A DNA stretch of 64,000 nucleotides from Halogeometricum limi (GTDB taxonomy: Archaea; Halobacteriota; Halobacteria; Halobacteriales; Haloferacaceae). Positions 35,797 to 45,508 of this stretch are shown one piece after another. Position 1 is the first letter of the stretch. Each line of letters opens with the position of its first letter. Where the stretch lies: positions 62,001-126,000 of the forward strand of contig NZ_FOYS01000001.1 in NCBI RefSeq assembly GCF_900115785.1, given 5' to 3'. A program made the translations under genes and the position numbers. The notes beneath the pieces are model-generated. The model worked only from the letters and a program-made list of their open reading frames with translations. It was not told where the DNA came from and did no database searches.

Positions 35797-35943
35797 CTAC
35801 TGCGACCGCTCGGCGTCCGCCCACGGACCGGACGTCGCGTCGTGTTCGTCGTCGTCGACCGCGTCCGGAACGGAGCCGCCGACGAGGTCGGCCCACTCCG
35901 CGAGGCGGGTTCCGTGGCTGTTCCGCGTCGTACTGTTTCTCAC
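35797..35943 (-). CDS. Very small haloarchaeal protein (48 aa)
   Basis: GTG-initiated reading frame of 48 residues: start MRNSTTRNSHGTRLAEWADL, middle VGGSVPDAVDDDEHDATSGP, end WADAERSQ. The composition is halophilic and the amphipathic segment GTRLAEWADLVGGSVPDAV looks like a conserved helix. A TTATGTAT box is 23-30 bases upstream of the GTG, so a leaderless transcript is likely. No motif of known function is present. It lies between hef and the YihY gene, all leftward. I think it is a real small protein because of the promoter and composition, but there is no family to anchor it. Confidence 0.6.
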   Translation of the reverse strand: MRNSTTRNSHGTRLAEWADLVGGSVPDAVDDDEHDATSGPWADAERSQ

Positions 35944-35965
35944 AGCCGACTACCTTCTCGCGCGA

Positions 35966-35973
35966 ATACATAA
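35966..35973 (-). promoter_or_regulatory. TATA box of the 48-residue gene
   Basis: TTATGTAT on the leftward strand, 23-30 bases before the GTG at 35943. This is the best support that the small gene is expressed. Confidence 0.5.
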
Positions 35974-36042
35974 CGATTGTCCCGGTTCCAGTCGGGCGGC
36001 GAACGACCGCGGGCGTCTCGAACCCGATTGGAGAGGAGGGAC

Positions 36043-37107
36043 TCAGTCGTCCGCAGTGTCGGTGCGGTCGGTCGCGTCGTCGGACTCCCACCGGAGGAGG
36101 ACCGCCCACTCCTCGCTGTCGTCGTCGGTGTCGGAGAACTCGATGACGTCGACCGCGTCGTTCGCCGGACCCGGGCCGACGGGCGCGTCCCTGTCGGTGC
36201 CGCGGGAGTCGCTGGCGACGCGCGAGCGGAGTCGGTCGAGGTACCGCGCTCGTTCCTCCCCCGTGAGCGTCTCCTGTCGGCGCACGTTCCCACCTTTCGA
36301 GATGGCCTCGGCGCGAGCGAGCGTCTCGGTGGCGTAGCCGCCGACGACGGCGTTGATGAGCGCACCGACGAGAATCACCAGTCCCGAGAAGTACAGCCAC
36401 GTGACGACGAGGATGACGCCGCCGAAGACGCCCGTCGAACTCCCGCCCTTCATCGAGAGGTACAGTTGGAAAGCGACCTGCAGGACGCCCCACCCGACGG
36501 CGGCGAAGACGATGCCGGGGAGCACCTCCCGCCACGACAGGTCCTCGTCGGGGAAGAGGTAGTAGATGGGGAAGAACGCGAGCACCAGGCCGACGGCGAG
36601 GGCGGCCGGTATCGCGACGCCGACGTACGGGACGACGCCCGAGAAGACGGCGAACGCTCCGCTCACCGCGGCCGTCGCCAGTCCCGCGAGGATGAGCGCG
36701 AAGAGGACGATGGCTCCGTCTTGGAGTTGGTCGACGAACGACTCCTCACCCGTCGACTCGTAAATCTCCGAGAAGGCCGTGTCGAGGCCGCGAAACACCT
36801 TCAGCGCCCCCCAGAGGAGGACGGCGAGGCTGGCTATCGAGGCACCGGTCCGGACCGACTCGCTCTGGAAGATACTACTGACGACGTTCGCGATGGGCGT
36901 CGGGAACGACTGCTGTAAGAGTCCGAGGACCCGTGCTTCGAGGCCGCCGCCGACGAACGAGACGGCTAACAAGAGCAAGAGCAACAGCGGTGCCAACGAG
37001 ACGAACGCGTTGTACGCGATACCCGCCGCCATGAGCGTGACGTTCTTCCGAGAGAACTCGGAGACGACGCGACTGGCGGTTCGTTTCGTGCCGGAGAGCG
37101 TGACCAT
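36043..37107 (-). CDS. YihY/BrkB-family membrane protein
   Basis: A 354-residue inner-membrane protein of the YihY (virulence factor BrkB) family. It starts with a short amphipathic helix, then KNVTLMAAGIAYNAFVSLAP, the conserved family opening. About six membrane segments follow, including SIASLAVLLWGALKVFRGLD, then VPYVGVAIPAALAVGLVLAF, then VFGGVILVVTWLYFSGLVIL. The C-terminal 90 residues are soluble and acidic. The biochemical role of the family is not settled. The gene is monocistronic as far as I can see, with an ATG at 37107. Confidence 0.88.
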   Translation of the reverse strand: MVTLSGTKRTASRVVSEFSRKNVTLMAAGIAYNAFVSLAPLLLLLLLAVSFVGGGLEARVLGLLQQSFPTPIANVVSSIFQSESVRTGASIASLAVLLWGALKVFRGLDTAFSEIYESTGEESFVDQLQDGAIVLFALILAGLATAAVSGAFAVFSGVVPYVGVAIPAALAVGLVLAFFPIYYLFPDEDLSWREVLPGIVFAAVGWGVLQVAFQLYLSMKGGSSTGVFGGVILVVTWLYFSGLVILVGALINAVVGGYATETLARAEAISKGGNVRRQETLTGEERARYLDRLRSRVASDSRGTDRDAPVGPGPANDAVDVIEFSDTDDDSEEWAVLLRWESDDATDRTDTADD

Positions 37108-37227
37108 GTAGTGGGAGTCCCGAGGGAGGGTTAAGGAAGTCGTGGCCGTTTGCGCCGCTCACGGCTCACAAACCGTATTTTCGAGAGAAACTCCACGAAA
37201 CTAACCCGTCGCGGCGGGCGCTCCGGT

Positions 37228-37470
37228 TCAGACGACCTGTTCGCCGTCGTCGTCGTACAGTTCGATGGCGTCGACGGGACAGACCCGCGCGGCGAACTCC
37301 GCGTCGAACTCGTCGTCTTCGGGCACCTCTACCTCGAAGATGCCGTCTTCGACCTCCTCGGCGCCCGCGAGGTCGGCCTTCCCGTCGTCTAAGTTCTTCT
37401 CGAAGGTGTCCCACTCGTCGACGCACTGGAACATCCCGATGCAGGTGTCGCGGTCGTAGCGAATCTTCAT
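37228..37470 (-). CDS. Monocluster ferredoxin, [3Fe-4S] or [4Fe-4S] type
   Basis: An 80-residue ferredoxin beginning KIRYDRDTCIGMFQCVDEW and ending ARVCPVDAIELYDDDGEQVV. The cluster region CIGMFQC has Met where the second Cys would be (C-x2-M-x2-C), and a single distal Cys lies before Pro in VCPVDAI. Three Cys ligands suggest a [3Fe-4S] cluster or a [4Fe-4S] with another ligand; this monocluster type often serves cytochrome P450 or other oxygenases. The middle of the protein is very acidic, as in halophiles. The gene stands alone; no oxygenase or reductase neighbour is seen. The ATG is at 37470. Confidence 0.82.
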   Translation of the reverse strand: MKIRYDRDTCIGMFQCVDEWDTFEKNLDDGKADLAGAEEVEDGIFEVEVPEDDEFDAEFAARVCPVDAIELYDDDGEQVV

Positions 37471-37517
37471 GCGTCGTGTTGGCCGAGGGCGTACATATCG
37501 GTGGCGACGCGGGGGCG

Positions 37518-39185
37518 TCACTGGGGCGGCTTGGCGACGAGTTTCTCCGCGGACCGCAGCACCAGTCGTTCGGTGAACCCCGCGAGGAACGCGGCGACGA
37601 CGACCACCGAGGCAGCCACGCCCGACTCGTCGATGAGGTCCGGGTTCAGGACGACCTCCGAGAGTCCGGACGCGAGAAGCACGGCGGCGATGACGCCGGC
37701 CGTCGAACCGACGACGAGGCGCATCGAGAGTATCTCGACGTTCAAGAACGGGTTGGTCAGTTCCGAATCGGTCGCCGTCCCGGCCGAGATGTCACGGAGC
37801 GCGAACAGGCTACTCGTGACCGCACCGAGGAAGCCGAACAGACCGACGATGGCGAGCGAGAGCGCCGGCGAGGCGCCTCCGACGGACGGAACGACGCCCG
37901 TGAGCGCGCCCGAATCGGCGAGGAGGAACGCGACTCCGAGCGCGACGGCACCGAACACCGACCCGGCGCGCATCAGTCGCTTGACGGCGAACTGCTTCTG
38001 CTGTTCGCTCAGGAGGTAGTCGTGGATTCGCGCCGTCGCGACGCGGAGGTCCGTCGGCGTGAGGTCCGTCCGAACTGCGGACGCCTCGCCCTCCGTCGGC
38101 GTGGTCGTCAGGAGCCGCCTCAGATGAGAGGCGCGCGCCGCGGGGAGGCTCTCGTCCGCCCAGTCGAGCGTCCGTTCGGCCATCGCGGTCAGATAGTCGT
38201 TCTGAGGCGTGGGGGAATCCCGACGGCGGAGTTTCGGGAGGACCGTCGAGAGACGCGCCGGAAGTCGCGGCAGTGCACCGCCGTCCGTCCGGTACGGCGT
38301 TCGCAACGCACCGGCTCGCGACTCGAACTCTCGTATCGCGTACTCGATGGTAATCGTCTCGCGCTTCGCGGCTTGGTAGTGGAACACGTAGGCCTCGTAC
38401 AGTCGCTCGGCGATGGCTTCGTCCGCCACGGTGAGCCGAGCGTTCGCCTCTGCAAGCGCGACGCGAGCCTGTTCGACGTCGAAGCGGAGTTTCGGGTCCT
38501 CGTAGTACACCGTCGAGAAGGGGACGTTCGTGGTGAGTTCGTCGAGGTGCCGTTCGAAGGCGTCGAGCGTCGTTCGGTAGCCCTCGACGGCGAGTTCGTA
38601 CTGTCGCTGCGTTCCGGACGGGTACGACCCGAACAGCGCGAGTGCGACGACGACACCCAACGCGAGGGCGACGACGACGGCACCGCGTCCGAGCGTCGGG
38701 TCAAGCGTCGCCTCGAACACGGCGAACAGACCGCCGAGGAGAATCGCGACGAACAGCCCGTATCTGACCGTTCGTTCGACGCGTCGGTACGACGTCTCTT
38801 CGAGTGCGGTCGGTCGAACCAACGGGTAGGCGTAGACGGCACCGACGCCGACGGCGAACAAAAGCGCGACGAGCATCCACACCGAGAGCGCCCAGATGTC
38901 GGCCGTCGCAGGCTGCTGCAGCCACGCCGTTATGTCGGGCGCGAGTCGAAGTGCGACGAGGAACGTCCCCGCGATTCCGAACGTGACGCCCGACAACGCC
39001 AAGAAGTAGATCAGTCGTGCCCGATGGATTGGCCCCTTCGCCTCCTCCCCGTCGTCGCTCTCGTCGTCCGAACCCGACCCCCAGTCGACGACCCCTTTCC
39101 ACTGCTGTTGAACCTGTGTTGCGAGAGACACCCTCGTCACCTCCGACGCGGACTCACACGGAGCGCCCGAGTCTAGCAGTAACAT
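37518..39185 (-). CDS. Large multi-pass membrane protein, function unknown
   Basis: Protein of about 555 residues (start uncertain; the ATG at 39185 is used, though a GTG about 18 codons later beginning [10 protein letters not shown] is possible). It has two pairs of N-terminal membrane helices ([80 protein letters not shown]). A large soluble region follows (about 220-400) with helical segments such as [20 protein letters not shown]. Four more hydrophobic segments complete the protein, the last two being [20 protein letters not shown] and [21 protein letters not shown] do not recognise the family. Context gives no clue: ferredoxin downstream, hel308 divergent. Confidence 0.75.
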   Translation of the reverse strand: MLLLDSGAPCESASEVTRVSLATQVQQQWKGVVDWGSGSDDESDDGEEAKGPIHRARLIYFLALSGVTFGIAGTFLVALRLAPDITAWLQQPATADIWALSVWMLVALLFAVGVGAVYAYPLVRPTALEETSYRRVERTVRYGLFVAILLGGLFAVFEATLDPTLGRGAVVVALALGVVVALALFGSYPSGTQRQYELAVEGYRTTLDAFERHLDELTTNVPFSTVYYEDPKLRFDVEQARVALAEANARLTVADEAIAERLYEAYVFHYQAAKRETITIEYAIREFESRAGALRTPYRTDGGALPRLPARLSTVLPKLRRRDSPTPQNDYLTAMAERTLDWADESLPAARASHLRRLLTTTPTEGEASAVRTDLTPTDLRVATARIHDYLLSEQQKQFAVKRLMRAGSVFGAVALGVAFLLADSGALTGVVPSVGGASPALSLAIVGLFGFLGAVTSSLFALRDISAGTATDSELTNPFLNVEILSMRLVVGSTAGVIAAVLLASGLSEVVLNPDLIDESGVAASVVVVAAFLAGFTERLVLRSAEKLVAKPPQ

Positions 39186-39317
39186 GGTCCGCAGAGAGCA
39201 AATAACTGCGCAGACAGGTCCGAAACGGAGACTGTCCGTAGCGCGTCGTGCACTCGGGCGAGACCCGTGACGGCGCGGTCCGACCATTTAAACCGGGTGA
39301 CGGCTTACTCCGGCGCA

Positions 39318-41738
39318 ATGAGACCGGAGGACGTGCCGGGCCTGCCGGAGGGGGTGCCCGAGCAGTTGCAGTCGGAGGGTATCGAGGAGTTGTACCCGCC
39401 GCAGGCCGAGGCAGTCGAGGCGGGGGTGACGGAGGGCGAGAGCGTCCTCGCCTCCATCCCCACCGCGTCGGGAAAGACGTTCGTCGCGGAGTTGGCGATG
39501 CTGTCGAGCGTCCAACGCGGCGGGAAGGCGCTGTACATCGTTCCGCTTCGCGCCCTCGCCTCCGAGAAAAAGGCCGAGTTCGAACGCTGGGAGGCGTTCG
39601 GTATCGACGTGGGCGTCTCGACGGGTAACTACGACTCCGACGGCGAGTGGTTGGCGTCGCGAGACATCATCGTCGCCACCTCCGAGAAGGTGGACTCGCT
39701 CATCCGAAACAACGCGCCGTGGGTGTCGGACCTCACCTGCGTCGTGAGCGACGAAGTCCACCTCGTGAACGACGCCCACCGCGGCCCGACGCTCGAAGTG
39801 ACACTCGGGAAGTTGCGGAAGATAAACCCCGGCCTGCAAGTCGTCGCCCTCTCGGCGACGGTTGGCAACGCCGACGAGGTGGCCGAGTGGTTGGACGCCA
39901 CGCTGGTCGAGTCCGACTGGCGACCCATCGACCTGAAGATGGGCGTCCACTACGGCAACGCCATCTCGTTCGACGACGGGACGCAAAGAGAGGTGCCGGT
40001 CGGAAAAGGAGACAGAAAGACGGCCGCACTCGTCGCCGACACCCTCGAAGAGGACGGGTCGTCGCTCGTGTTCGTCAACTCCCGCCGGAACGCCGAAGCG
40101 GCGGCGAAGCGGTTGAAAGACGTGACCGCGCGTGCACTGACCGAAGGAGAGAAAAGCGAACTCGCGGAACTCGCACAGGAGATTCGCGACGTGTCGGACA
40201 CGGAGACGAGCGACACTCTCGCGAACTGCGTGGCGAAGGGCGCGGCGTTTCACCACGCCGGACTCGCCGCCGAACACCGCAGTCTGGTCGAAGACGCGTT
40301 CCGCGACCGGTTGGTGAAGGCGGTGTCGGCGACGCCGACGCTCGCGGCGGGCGTGAACACGCCGAGCAGACGGGTCATCGTCCGCGACTGGCGACGCTAC
40401 GACGGCGAGTTCGGCGGCATGAAACCGCTGGACGTGCTCGAAGTCCACCAGATGATGGGCCGCGCCGGACGGCCCGGACTCGACCCCTACGGCGAAGCTG
40501 TGTTGCTGGCGAAAGACTCCGAGACGCGCGACGAACTGTTCGAGCGGTACATCTGGGCCGACGCCGAACCCGTGCGGTCGAAACTCGCGGCCGAACCCGC
40601 GCTCAGGACGCACTTGCTCGCCACCGTCGCCTCGGGGTTCGCTCACACCCGCGAGGGCGTCCTCGACTTCCTCGGCCAGACGCTGTACGCGACGCAGACG
40701 GACGAACCGGGACGACTCGAACGGGTCACGGACGCCGTCGTCCAGTACCTCGACGTGAACGGCTTCGTCGACGTCGAAGACGGACAGATAACGGCGACGC
40801 CCGTCGGCCACACCGTCTCGCGTCTCTACTTGGACCCGATGAGCGCCGCCGAGATACTCGACGGGTTGGAGTGGGCCGCCGACAACCGAGACGAGAACCT
40901 CCGCAAACTCGACGGCGTCGCGTCGGCTACGTCGGAACCACAGCAAACGGGCGAGTTCCAACGCGCCAGCGAGATGGTGAGCAACGACGAGGGAACGTAC
41001 GAGTCGGAGACGACGTACCCCACCGCGCTCGGCCTGTTCCACCTCGTCTCGCGCACGCCGGACATGTACCAACTCTACCTCAAGTCGGGCGACAGAGAGA
41101 CGTTCACCGAGGAGTGCTACGAACGCGAACCCGAACTGCTCGGGAAGGTCCCCTCCGAGTACGAGGACGTCCGCTTCGAGGAGTGGCTCTCCGCGCTCAA
41201 GACCGCCAGACTGCTCGAAGACTGGGCGGGCGAGGTGGACGAGGACCGCATCACCGAACGCTACGGCGTCGGCCCCGGCGACATCAGGGGGAAAGTCGAG
41301 ACGGCGCAGTGGTTGCTCGGCGCGGCCGAACGACTCGCGGGCGAGTTGGACCTCTCCTCCGTCGTCGCCGTCCGCGAGGCGAAAAAGCGCGTGGAGTACG
41401 GCGTCCGCGACGAACTCCTCGACTTGGCGGGCGTCCGCGGCGTCGGGCGAAAGCGCGCCCGCCGCCTGTTCGAGGCCGGAATCGAGACGCGGAGCGACCT
41501 CCGCGAGGCGGATAAATCCGTCGTCCTCGCCGCGTTACGAGGACGGCGCAAGACGGCCGAGAACGTCCTCGAAGCGGCCGGCAGACGCGACCCGTCGATG
41601 GACGACGTCGACGAGGCAGACGCCGACGTGCCGGCGGCGACGTTCGAACGGGCGAGCGGGCGGCAGAGCCACGGCGGAGACGGCGGTGACGACGGCGACG
41701 ACCCGCAGGAACAGGCGAGTCTGGGGGACTTCGGATGA
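39318..41738 (+). CDS. hel308: Hel308 DNA helicase
   Basis: Superfamily 2 (Ski2-like) 3'-5' helicase acting at stalled forks and in recombination control, 806 residues. It has the Q motif [17 protein letters not shown], Walker [16 protein letters not shown] (near residue 50), DEVH box [11 protein letters not shown], and motif [16 protein letters not shown]. Motif IV/V is [17 protein letters not shown] and [20 protein letters not shown], and motif VI is [19 protein letters not shown]. The winged-helix and ratchet domains follow, then the C-terminal HhH ([20 protein letters not shown]) and an acidic tail. It overlaps cgi121 by four bases. The ATG at 39318 gives the standard N-terminus; an upstream GTG is in frame but not needed. 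Confidence 0.97.
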   Translation: MRPEDVPGLPEGVPEQLQSEGIEELYPPQAEAVEAGVTEGESVLASIPTASGKTFVAELAMLSSVQRGGKALYIVPLRALASEKKAEFERWEAFGIDVGVSTGNYDSDGEWLASRDIIVATSEKVDSLIRNNAPWVSDLTCVVSDEVHLVNDAHRGPTLEVTLGKLRKINPGLQVVALSATVGNADEVAEWLDATLVESDWRPIDLKMGVHYGNAISFDDGTQREVPVGKGDRKTAALVADTLEEDGSSLVFVNSRRNAEAAAKRLKDVTARALTEGEKSELAELAQEIRDVSDTETSDTLANCVAKGAAFHHAGLAAEHRSLVEDAFRDRLVKAVSATPTLAAGVNTPSRRVIVRDWRRYDGEFGGMKPLDVLEVHQMMGRAGRPGLDPYGEAVLLAKDSETRDELFERYIWADAEPVRSKLAAEPALRTHLLATVASGFAHTREGVLDFLGQTLYATQTDEPGRLERVTDAVVQYLDVNGFVDVEDGQITATPVGHTVSRLYLDPMSAAEILDGLEWAADNRDENLRKLDGVASATSEPQQTGEFQRASEMVSNDEGTYESETTYPTALGLFHLVSRTPDMYQLYLKSGDRETFTEECYEREPELLGKVPSEYEDVRFEEWLSALKTARLLEDWAGEVDEDRITERYGVGPGDIRGKVETAQWLLGAAERLAGELDLSSVVAVREAKKRVEYGVRDELLDLAGVRGVGRKRARRLFEAGIETRSDLREADKSVVLAALRGRRKTAENVLEAAGRRDPSMDDVDEADADVPAATFERASGRQSHGGDGGDDGDDPQEQASLGDFG

Positions 41739-42241
41739 GGTTCGTCGAGGGCGTCGCCGACGTCGCGGACGTGGGCGCGTTCGTCGAGCGAGTCGGCGAG
41801 ATAGCGACGGAGACGGCGACGACGGTGCAGGTGTTCGACGCGCGGTACGTCGTGAGCGAGGCGCACCTCCGACGGGCCGTCGCGTTCGCGGACAGGGCGT
41901 TCGAACGCGGCGAGAACGTCGCTCGCGACAGGGGCGTCGAGATACTGCTGTACGCCGCCGGACGCCGGCAGATAGACGACGCGCTGGCGATGGGCGTCGA
42001 AGAGGGAGAGACGCCCGTCGTGGTCCTCGTCGACGGCGGAGACGACGCGGACGACGCGGACGAATCGGCCGCCGAACGCCGAGTCTCCGCGTTGCTCGCC
42101 GAGGGGGAGACGCTCGGCCGCTACGACGAAGCGACCGTCCGGTCGTTCTTCGACGTCGGCGACGCCGAACTGGCGACGGTCGAGGGTGACCTCGAATCGC
42201 TCGTCTGCGAACGCGTCGCGCTGTTGAACGTCGAGAAGTAG
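41735..42241 (+). CDS. cgi121: KEOPS complex subunit Cgi121
   Basis: Small subunit of the KEOPS complex that makes threonylcarbamoyl-adenosine (t6A37) in tRNAs with Kae1, Bud32 and Pcc1. The 168-residue protein matches the family through [20 protein letters not shown] near the start and [20 protein letters not shown] in the middle, with a C-terminal helix block [15 protein letters not shown]. Cgi121 binds the tRNA 3' end. Its ATG overlaps the hel308 stop (ATGA), and this pairing is conserved in haloarchaea, so the two are coupled even though they act on different nucleic acids. Confidence 0.93.
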   Translation: MRFVEGVADVADVGAFVERVGEIATETATTVQVFDARYVVSEAHLRRAVAFADRAFERGENVARDRGVEILLYAAGRRQIDDALAMGVEEGETPVVVLVDGGDDADDADESAAERRVSALLAEGETLGRYDEATVRSFFDVGDAELATVEGDLESLVCERVALLNVEK

Positions 42242-42249
42242 CCGCCGAA

Positions 42250-42318
42250 AACCCCTTCGTTTCGTGTGGAGATTCGAACCTGTGAGTAGCCGTCTAACCC
42301 CCTCGTTTCGGGTGGAGA
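42250..42318 (-). repeat. Pair of ORB-like repeats (possible Orc1/Cdc6 binding sites)
   Basis: Two 23-bp direct repeats, 21 of 23 bases identical, at 42250-42272 and 42296-42318 (period 46 bases). Both have the form AACCCC(T/C)TCGTTTCG ... GTGGAGA. Read on the other strand this is TCTCCAC-x2-GAAACGA followed by a run of G, the layout of the haloarchaeal origin recognition box with its G-string. They lie in the 194-base gap between cgi121 and the convergent histidine kinase, outside coding sequence. A third box differing by one base in 20 lies in the PolD small-subunit gene (61387-61406). The flanks are not strongly AT-rich, so an active origin is not shown. Confidence 0.6.
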
Positions 42319-42435
42319 ACAGTAGACTGCGCGGTGGTCCGGCGTCCAAACGAAATCGGGCGAACGAGTTCGGACCGAACTGGGGATTACCGAGTAACCG
42401 GGGAGGGAACTAAAACGATTCGAATCTCTCGACGG

Positions 42436-45336
42436 CTACGCCGGAATCGTGAAGAAGAACGTCGACCCCGCTCCCGGTTCGGATTCGGCCCAGATTCGAC
42501 CGCCGTGGCGTTCGACGATGCTCCGACAGACGGCGAGGCCGATGCCGGTGCCCTCGTACTCGGCGCTCGTGTGGAGTCGCTCGAATATCTGGAAGATGCC
42601 GTCCGTCCGGTCGGGGTCCATTCCGATTCCCTCGTCGCGGACGGAGAACACCCACTCGTCGTCTCGGCGGTCCGCGGCGACGTGGACCACGGGCGGGTCG
42701 TCGCCGCTGTAGCGGACGGCGTTGCTCACGAGGTTCTGGAGCAGCGTCAGTAACTGCGTCTCGTCGCCCCTGACGGTCGGAAGCGGGTCGGCGGTGACCG
42801 TCGCGTCGCTCTCTTCGATGGCCAGTTCGAGGTTCGACACCGTCCGGTCGAACACGAGGTCCATCTCGGTCGGTTCGAGCGGGTTCCCCTGCGTGTCGAC
42901 GCGCGAGTAGGTCAGGAGGCCGTCTATCATCTCCCGCATCCGGTCCGCGCCGTCGACGGCGTAGTCGACGAACTCCCGCGCGTCCTCGTCGAGTTCGTCC
43001 CCGTATCGGCGTTCGAGCAACTGAACGTAACTCGACACCATCCGCAACGGTTCGGTGAGGTCGTGCGAGGCGACGTAGGCGAACCGTTCGAGGCGGTCGT
43101 TCGAGCGTTCGAGTTTCTCGACGGTCGCTTCTATCTCCGCCTGCGCGCGTCGGCGTTCGAGGCCGTACCCGACCCACTCTGTCATCAGTTCGGCGAACGT
43201 CTGCTCCGCGTCCGTGAACGGGTCGTCTCTGGGCGTCGTATCTGCGAAGCAGAACGTCCCGAACGTCTCGCCGTCGACGACCACCTCCGACCCGAGATAG
43301 CAGGAGAGACCGCTTCCGTAGGCGGGGTCGTCCGCGAACCCCTCGGCGACGGCGTCGCGAATCGAAAAACCGCTCGGCGACCCGACCACGTGCTTGCAGT
43401 ACGTGTCCCTGAGCGGTGCCGAGAGTCCCTCGTGGAACTTCTCGTGCGTGCCGTACATTGCGGCGACGTTGAACGCGTCCGCCTCCTCGTCCACCTCGAT
43501 GAGAAAGCCGTAGTCGACGCCCAGTCGGTCGCATCCGAGTTGGAGGAACCGGTCGACTTTCTTCTCGAACGTCGACCCCGTGTCCGACGCGATTTCGTAC
43601 AGTTCGCGGAGGTAGAACTGGCTCTCTTCGAGTTCTCGCTCGGCGCGCTTTCGCTTCGTGATGTCCGAGAGCGCGCCCGTAAAGCGGACCGCCTCGCCGT
43701 CCTCGAACTCGACTTCCCCGCGGGCGAGCACCCAGCGAACCGTCTCGTCGGCCGAGACGACGCGGTACTCGTGCTCGAAGGAGCCACCCGACGCCAGCGT
43801 GGCGTCTATCTCCCGCTTCGTCTCCCGCCGGTCGTCGGGGTGTATCGACGAGAGGAACGTCTCAAGCGGCATCCCCTCGCGAGCGTCCGCCGGGTCGAGT
43901 CCGAACAGGTCGGCGAGCGCCGCGTCCGCGAGCACTTCGTCCTCGGTGACGTTCCAGTCCCACGTCCCGACCGAACCGACGGTCATCGCCACCTCCAGGC
44001 GCTCTTTCGTCTCCTGTAACTCCCGTTCGCGCCGTCGACGGTCGGTGACGTCGGTGAGCGCGCCGTTCATCCGAAGCGCCTCGCCGTCCTCGTCGTACTC
44101 GACCTCGCCGCGAGACGACACCCACGAGACGTCGCCGCTCCCGTCTCGAACCCGGTACTCGGCCGCGAACTCGCCCGTCTCTTCGACCGCTTCGTCGAGG
44201 CTTCGCCACACCTCCTCGCGGTCCGCCTCGTGTACCGGTTCGAAGAACTCCTCGATGTGCGCACCCGAAACCGTCGTCTCGGGGTCCATCCCGTACGCCG
44301 CCGCGAGCGACTGGTCCGCGGTCACGACGTCCGTGTCGAACTCCCACGTCCACGTCCCGAGCGACCCGGCCTCTGTCGCGACTTCGAGTCGCTCTTTCGT
44401 CTCCCGTAACTCGCGTTCCTGTCGCTTCCGTTCGGAGACGTCGTAGTAGAGTTCCAGACGGCCGCCGGCGTACTCGCCGGACTCGATCGGTTGACTGCGG
44501 TACTGGAGGTACCGTTCGGGACGGTTCTCGCTCGACGTGACGTGAATCTCGAACTCCTCGGCCGGGTCGTCCGTTCGGTACACGTCGGCGAGTCCACCCG
44601 CGAGTCCGTCCGCGTCGACCACGCGCGCTTCGAGGCGGTCCGTCACGAGTTCCGCCATCTCCCACCCCTCCGGAACGGTTTCGTCGAGTCCGAAGTACGT
44701 CTCGACCGTCCGGTTCGCCCACGCCACGTCGCCGGCGTCGTCGAGGACGAAGACGCCGACGTCGGACTCGCCGAACACGTCCTCGGCGAGCGACCGGTAG
44801 CGCTCGACCGAGGGTTCGCGTCCGGAGTCCCCCTCCTCAGCGAGTTCGTCGGCCGTGGGGACGTCCCCGGCGACGGCCGAGAGGATGCGACGCGCGAGGA
44901 GTTCGACGCCGTCTCCCGGCGGTCGGTGAACGTAGTCGGTCACGCCGGCCGAAAGCGCCTCCGCGGGGAGTCCCGAGACGGCGTCCGCCGAGACGAGAAC
45001 CGACGGAATCGTCCGGGAGTCGTCGACGACGCGGGAGAGGACGGCCACGCCGTCGTTGCCGTCGTCGTCGCTGTCGTCGTGGCTGTCGTCACTGTCGAGT
45101 CGGTACTCGCTGACGACGCAGTCGACGTTCGCACCGTCGTCGAGTTCGTCGAGTACGTCCGCCGCGTTCGTCGTCGACACCGTAAACCGGGAGTCTGCTC
45201 GGAGCGCCGTCGTCGCGTCGGTGTCGTCGCCGTCGGCGGTGACGAACAGGACGCGAGTCGTGTCGCGTTCCCGTCTCTGTCGGGCGGACCGGTTCGCCCG
45301 GTCCGGCGTCCGCGCCGCGTCCCGTTCGCGAGTCAT
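42436..45336 (-). CDS. Multi-PAS/GAF sensor histidine kinase
   Basis: Cytoplasmic sensor kinase of 966 residues. An Arg-rich lead is followed by a receiver-like domain (TRVLFVTADGDDTDATTALR) in which the phosphoacceptor position is Glu (CVVSEYRL) and an acidic DSDDSHDDSDDDGNDG insert follows. Three or four PAS/PAC domains come next (e.g. VFVLDDAGDVAWANRTVETY), then a GAF domain (about residues 560-715). The kinase core has the phospho-His in FAYVASHDLTEPLRMVSSYV, N box NLVSNAVRYSGD, G1 DEGIGMDPD and G2 GTGIGLAVCRSIVERHGG. No membrane segment is seen. The start ATG at 45336 is preferred to upstream in-frame ATGs, which would add an Arg-rich non-conserved lead. The divergent receiver gene at 45509 is the likely partner. 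Confidence 0.92.
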   Translation of the reverse strand: MTRERDAARTPDRANRSARQRRERDTTRVLFVTADGDDTDATTALRADSRFTVSTTNAADVLDELDDGANVDCVVSEYRLDSDDSHDDSDDDGNDGVAVLSRVVDDSRTIPSVLVSADAVSGLPAEALSAGVTDYVHRPPGDGVELLARRILSAVAGDVPTADELAEEGDSGREPSVERYRSLAEDVFGESDVGVFVLDDAGDVAWANRTVETYFGLDETVPEGWEMAELVTDRLEARVVDADGLAGGLADVYRTDDPAEEFEIHVTSSENRPERYLQYRSQPIESGEYAGGRLELYYDVSERKRQERELRETKERLEVATEAGSLGTWTWEFDTDVVTADQSLAAAYGMDPETTVSGAHIEEFFEPVHEADREEVWRSLDEAVEETGEFAAEYRVRDGSGDVSWVSSRGEVEYDEDGEALRMNGALTDVTDRRRRERELQETKERLEVAMTVGSVGTWDWNVTEDEVLADAALADLFGLDPADAREGMPLETFLSSIHPDDRRETKREIDATLASGGSFEHEYRVVSADETVRWVLARGEVEFEDGEAVRFTGALSDITKRKRAERELEESQFYLRELYEIASDTGSTFEKKVDRFLQLGCDRLGVDYGFLIEVDEEADAFNVAAMYGTHEKFHEGLSAPLRDTYCKHVVGSPSGFSIRDAVAEGFADDPAYGSGLSCYLGSEVVVDGETFGTFCFADTTPRDDPFTDAEQTFAELMTEWVGYGLERRRAQAEIEATVEKLERSNDRLERFAYVASHDLTEPLRMVSSYVQLLERRYGDELDEDAREFVDYAVDGADRMREMIDGLLTYSRVDTQGNPLEPTEMDLVFDRTVSNLELAIEESDATVTADPLPTVRGDETQLLTLLQNLVSNAVRYSGDDPPVVHVAADRRDDEWVFSVRDEGIGMDPDRTDGIFQIFERLHTSAEYEGTGIGLAVCRSIVERHGGRIWAESEPGAGSTFFFTIPA

Positions 45337-45508
45337 AGGTGTACGCGTCGCCCGAGGCTGAAAATCTCTGCGGCGAGCGTCGCGTCCGTCTCCGAGAACG
45401 GTTCCCGTGATTCTCCGTCCCGAGCGGCGACAGATACTTTTCCACCCGTCGGTCATAGCCGGTCATGCATCTGCCAGCGCCGACGAGTGCGGCCGTTCGG
45501 AGCGAAGG

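Noticed and set aside
45057-45100. GTCGTC-rich simple repeat in the histidine kinase gene, considered as a CRISPR-like or regulatory repeat
   Set aside because: Irregular triplet repeat that encodes the acidic Asp/Ser stretch; no spacer structure.
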